Below are positions 63,401-64,000 of a stretch of 64,000 bases of DNA, piece after piece. The stretch is from positions 496,001-560,000 of the forward strand of contig JAAVTG010000581.1 of assembly GCA_011947345.1 (NCBI GenBank). Reading direction: 5' to 3'. The translations under genes and the position numbers were made by a program. The notes beneath the pieces are model-generated. The model searched no databases. It was not told the DNA's origin and saw nothing but the letters and a program-made list of their open reading frames with translations. The DNA is from Phytophthora quininea (Eukaryota; Oomycota; Peronosporomycetes; Peronosporales; Peronosporaceae). How positions within the stretch are numbered: position 1 is the stretch's first letter; each line of letters opens with the position of its first letter.

Positions 63401-64000
63401 TATTCACGCGGTTTCCCGCCACAGCCAGTAAGAGAGGCGTTCTCTTGTTGATATCTTCGACCTCGACGTCGCCACCTTTCTTCAAAGCAGCCTTCACTTC
63501 TTTTATGCTACCTTCTGACGCTCCTTGATGCAGCATCCTTGTTGTTGCTTCTTGTTTGCCATGATATGCATCAAACACAGCAACGACGTCAAGTTGAACT
63601 TTTGTCTTGCCCAATCTTGGGCCGTAAATCCATTGCCGCATTTGATATCTGCTCTGGCACCTTCATCAAGTAACAAACTTACAGCGTCAACATGGCCTTT
63701 AGAGGCAGCGTGTATGAGAGCAGTCTTTCCAGTATCATCGCGTAGATCGATGTCAACCCCACGATCGATGAGTACACGGATGACGCCACATGAGCCAGCT
63801 TGAGCAGCATGCATGAGGACGGTTTCTCCACATAGACTTCGTGCCGTGATGATAGCTTTCCACTTGAGTAGAAGACGAACCATCGCCTCGTTGCCATCAA
63901 GCGCTGCTTTCATCAAAGGTGCGCGTTGGTGTTGGTGATCTTCAATGGCATCAACGGCAGCCCCACGTTGGAGAAGTAAGGATGCAATCTCAAATCGGTT
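60437..64000 (-). CDS. Long ankyrin-repeat protein (partial, 5' end outside window)
   Basis: About 3.5 kb of nearly continuous canonical 33-residue ankyrin repeats (G-x-TAL-x-x-AA, G-x-x-x-x-V-x-LLL), more than 30 in number, ending with HGDVVRFLMDNNAQLCETE and a stop at 60437. Longer linker helices break the array at about 63545 (KQEATTRMLHQGASEG), 62080 (RERELFQINNIVLESASQG) and 61240 (RALHETEASLLNAASHG), suggesting larger modules. Open segments are 60437-61369, 61434-62840, 62827-63246, 63189-63641 and 63503-63916. The breaks between them need single-base shifts, at least one in a T run (near 61400). It differs from the A1-A4 family, which has 28-residue repeats. Role: protein scaffold, partner unknown. 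Confidence 0.7.

Overview
The window is nuclear DNA of a plant-pathogenic oomycete, most likely a Phytophthora. The signs are at least six families or copies of secreted RxLR-dEER effector genes, short GT-AG introns of 57-70 nt, an oomycete-type PX-kinase, a Crypton tyrosine-recombinase element, LINE and LTR retroelements, and many degraded ankyrin genes. It reads as an effector-rich, repeat-driven region between two patches of housekeeping genes (about 4.4-8.7 kb and 47.5-52.5 kb).

Layout. 1-9 kb: one intact effector, two gene relics, a small acylated-looking protein, a secreted RNase T2 and a broken PX-kinase gene. 9-47 kb: a mosaic of recent duplications. An ankyrin gene plus a short effector forms one duplicated unit (9.0-11.2 kb; 18.3-27.2 kb). 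A divergent pair of effectors forms another (15.7-17.5, 32.2-34.0, 44.7-46.4 and 54.0-57.3 kb). A block of about 6 kb carrying both occurs in opposite orientations at 10.86-19.88 kb and 29.85-35.85 kb, making a large imperfect palindrome with a 10-kb spacer. A non-autonomous LTR element is complete in the left arm, a solo LTR in the right arm, and absent (empty site) in a third copy at 46.49 kb. LINEs with clear target-site duplications lie at 20.06-26.54 kb and 55.03-57.22 kb; the second splits an effector gene. A degraded Crypton lies at 41.8-44.6 kb. 47.5-52.5 kb: an Apd1/Aim32-like mitochondrial thioredoxin-fold Fe-S protein, a NOXRED1/P5CR-like oxidoreductase and a RING-Tubby fusion. 53-58 kb: an ankyrin relic, effector relics and one intact effector. 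60.4-64 kb: a long ankyrin-repeat gene that runs off the end.

The most notable system is a sodium:solute-symporter gene present in three copies (27.5-29.1 kb minus; 39.1-40.6 kb plus; 58.7-60.3 kb plus). The two intact copies each carry a near-consensus thiamin pyrophosphate (TPP) riboswitch in the 5' leader, about 150 nt before the start codon, followed by a plausible 5'-UTR intron. By analogy with the riboswitch-controlled fungal DUR31 thiamin transporters, these are inferred to be thiamin (or precursor) importers with feedback control through leader splicing. The third copy has lost the riboswitch and is frameshifted.

Caution: several frame breaks in otherwise conserved genes fall in short homopolymer runs (C, G or T). 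Some apparent pseudogenes may therefore be consensus errors rather than biology.
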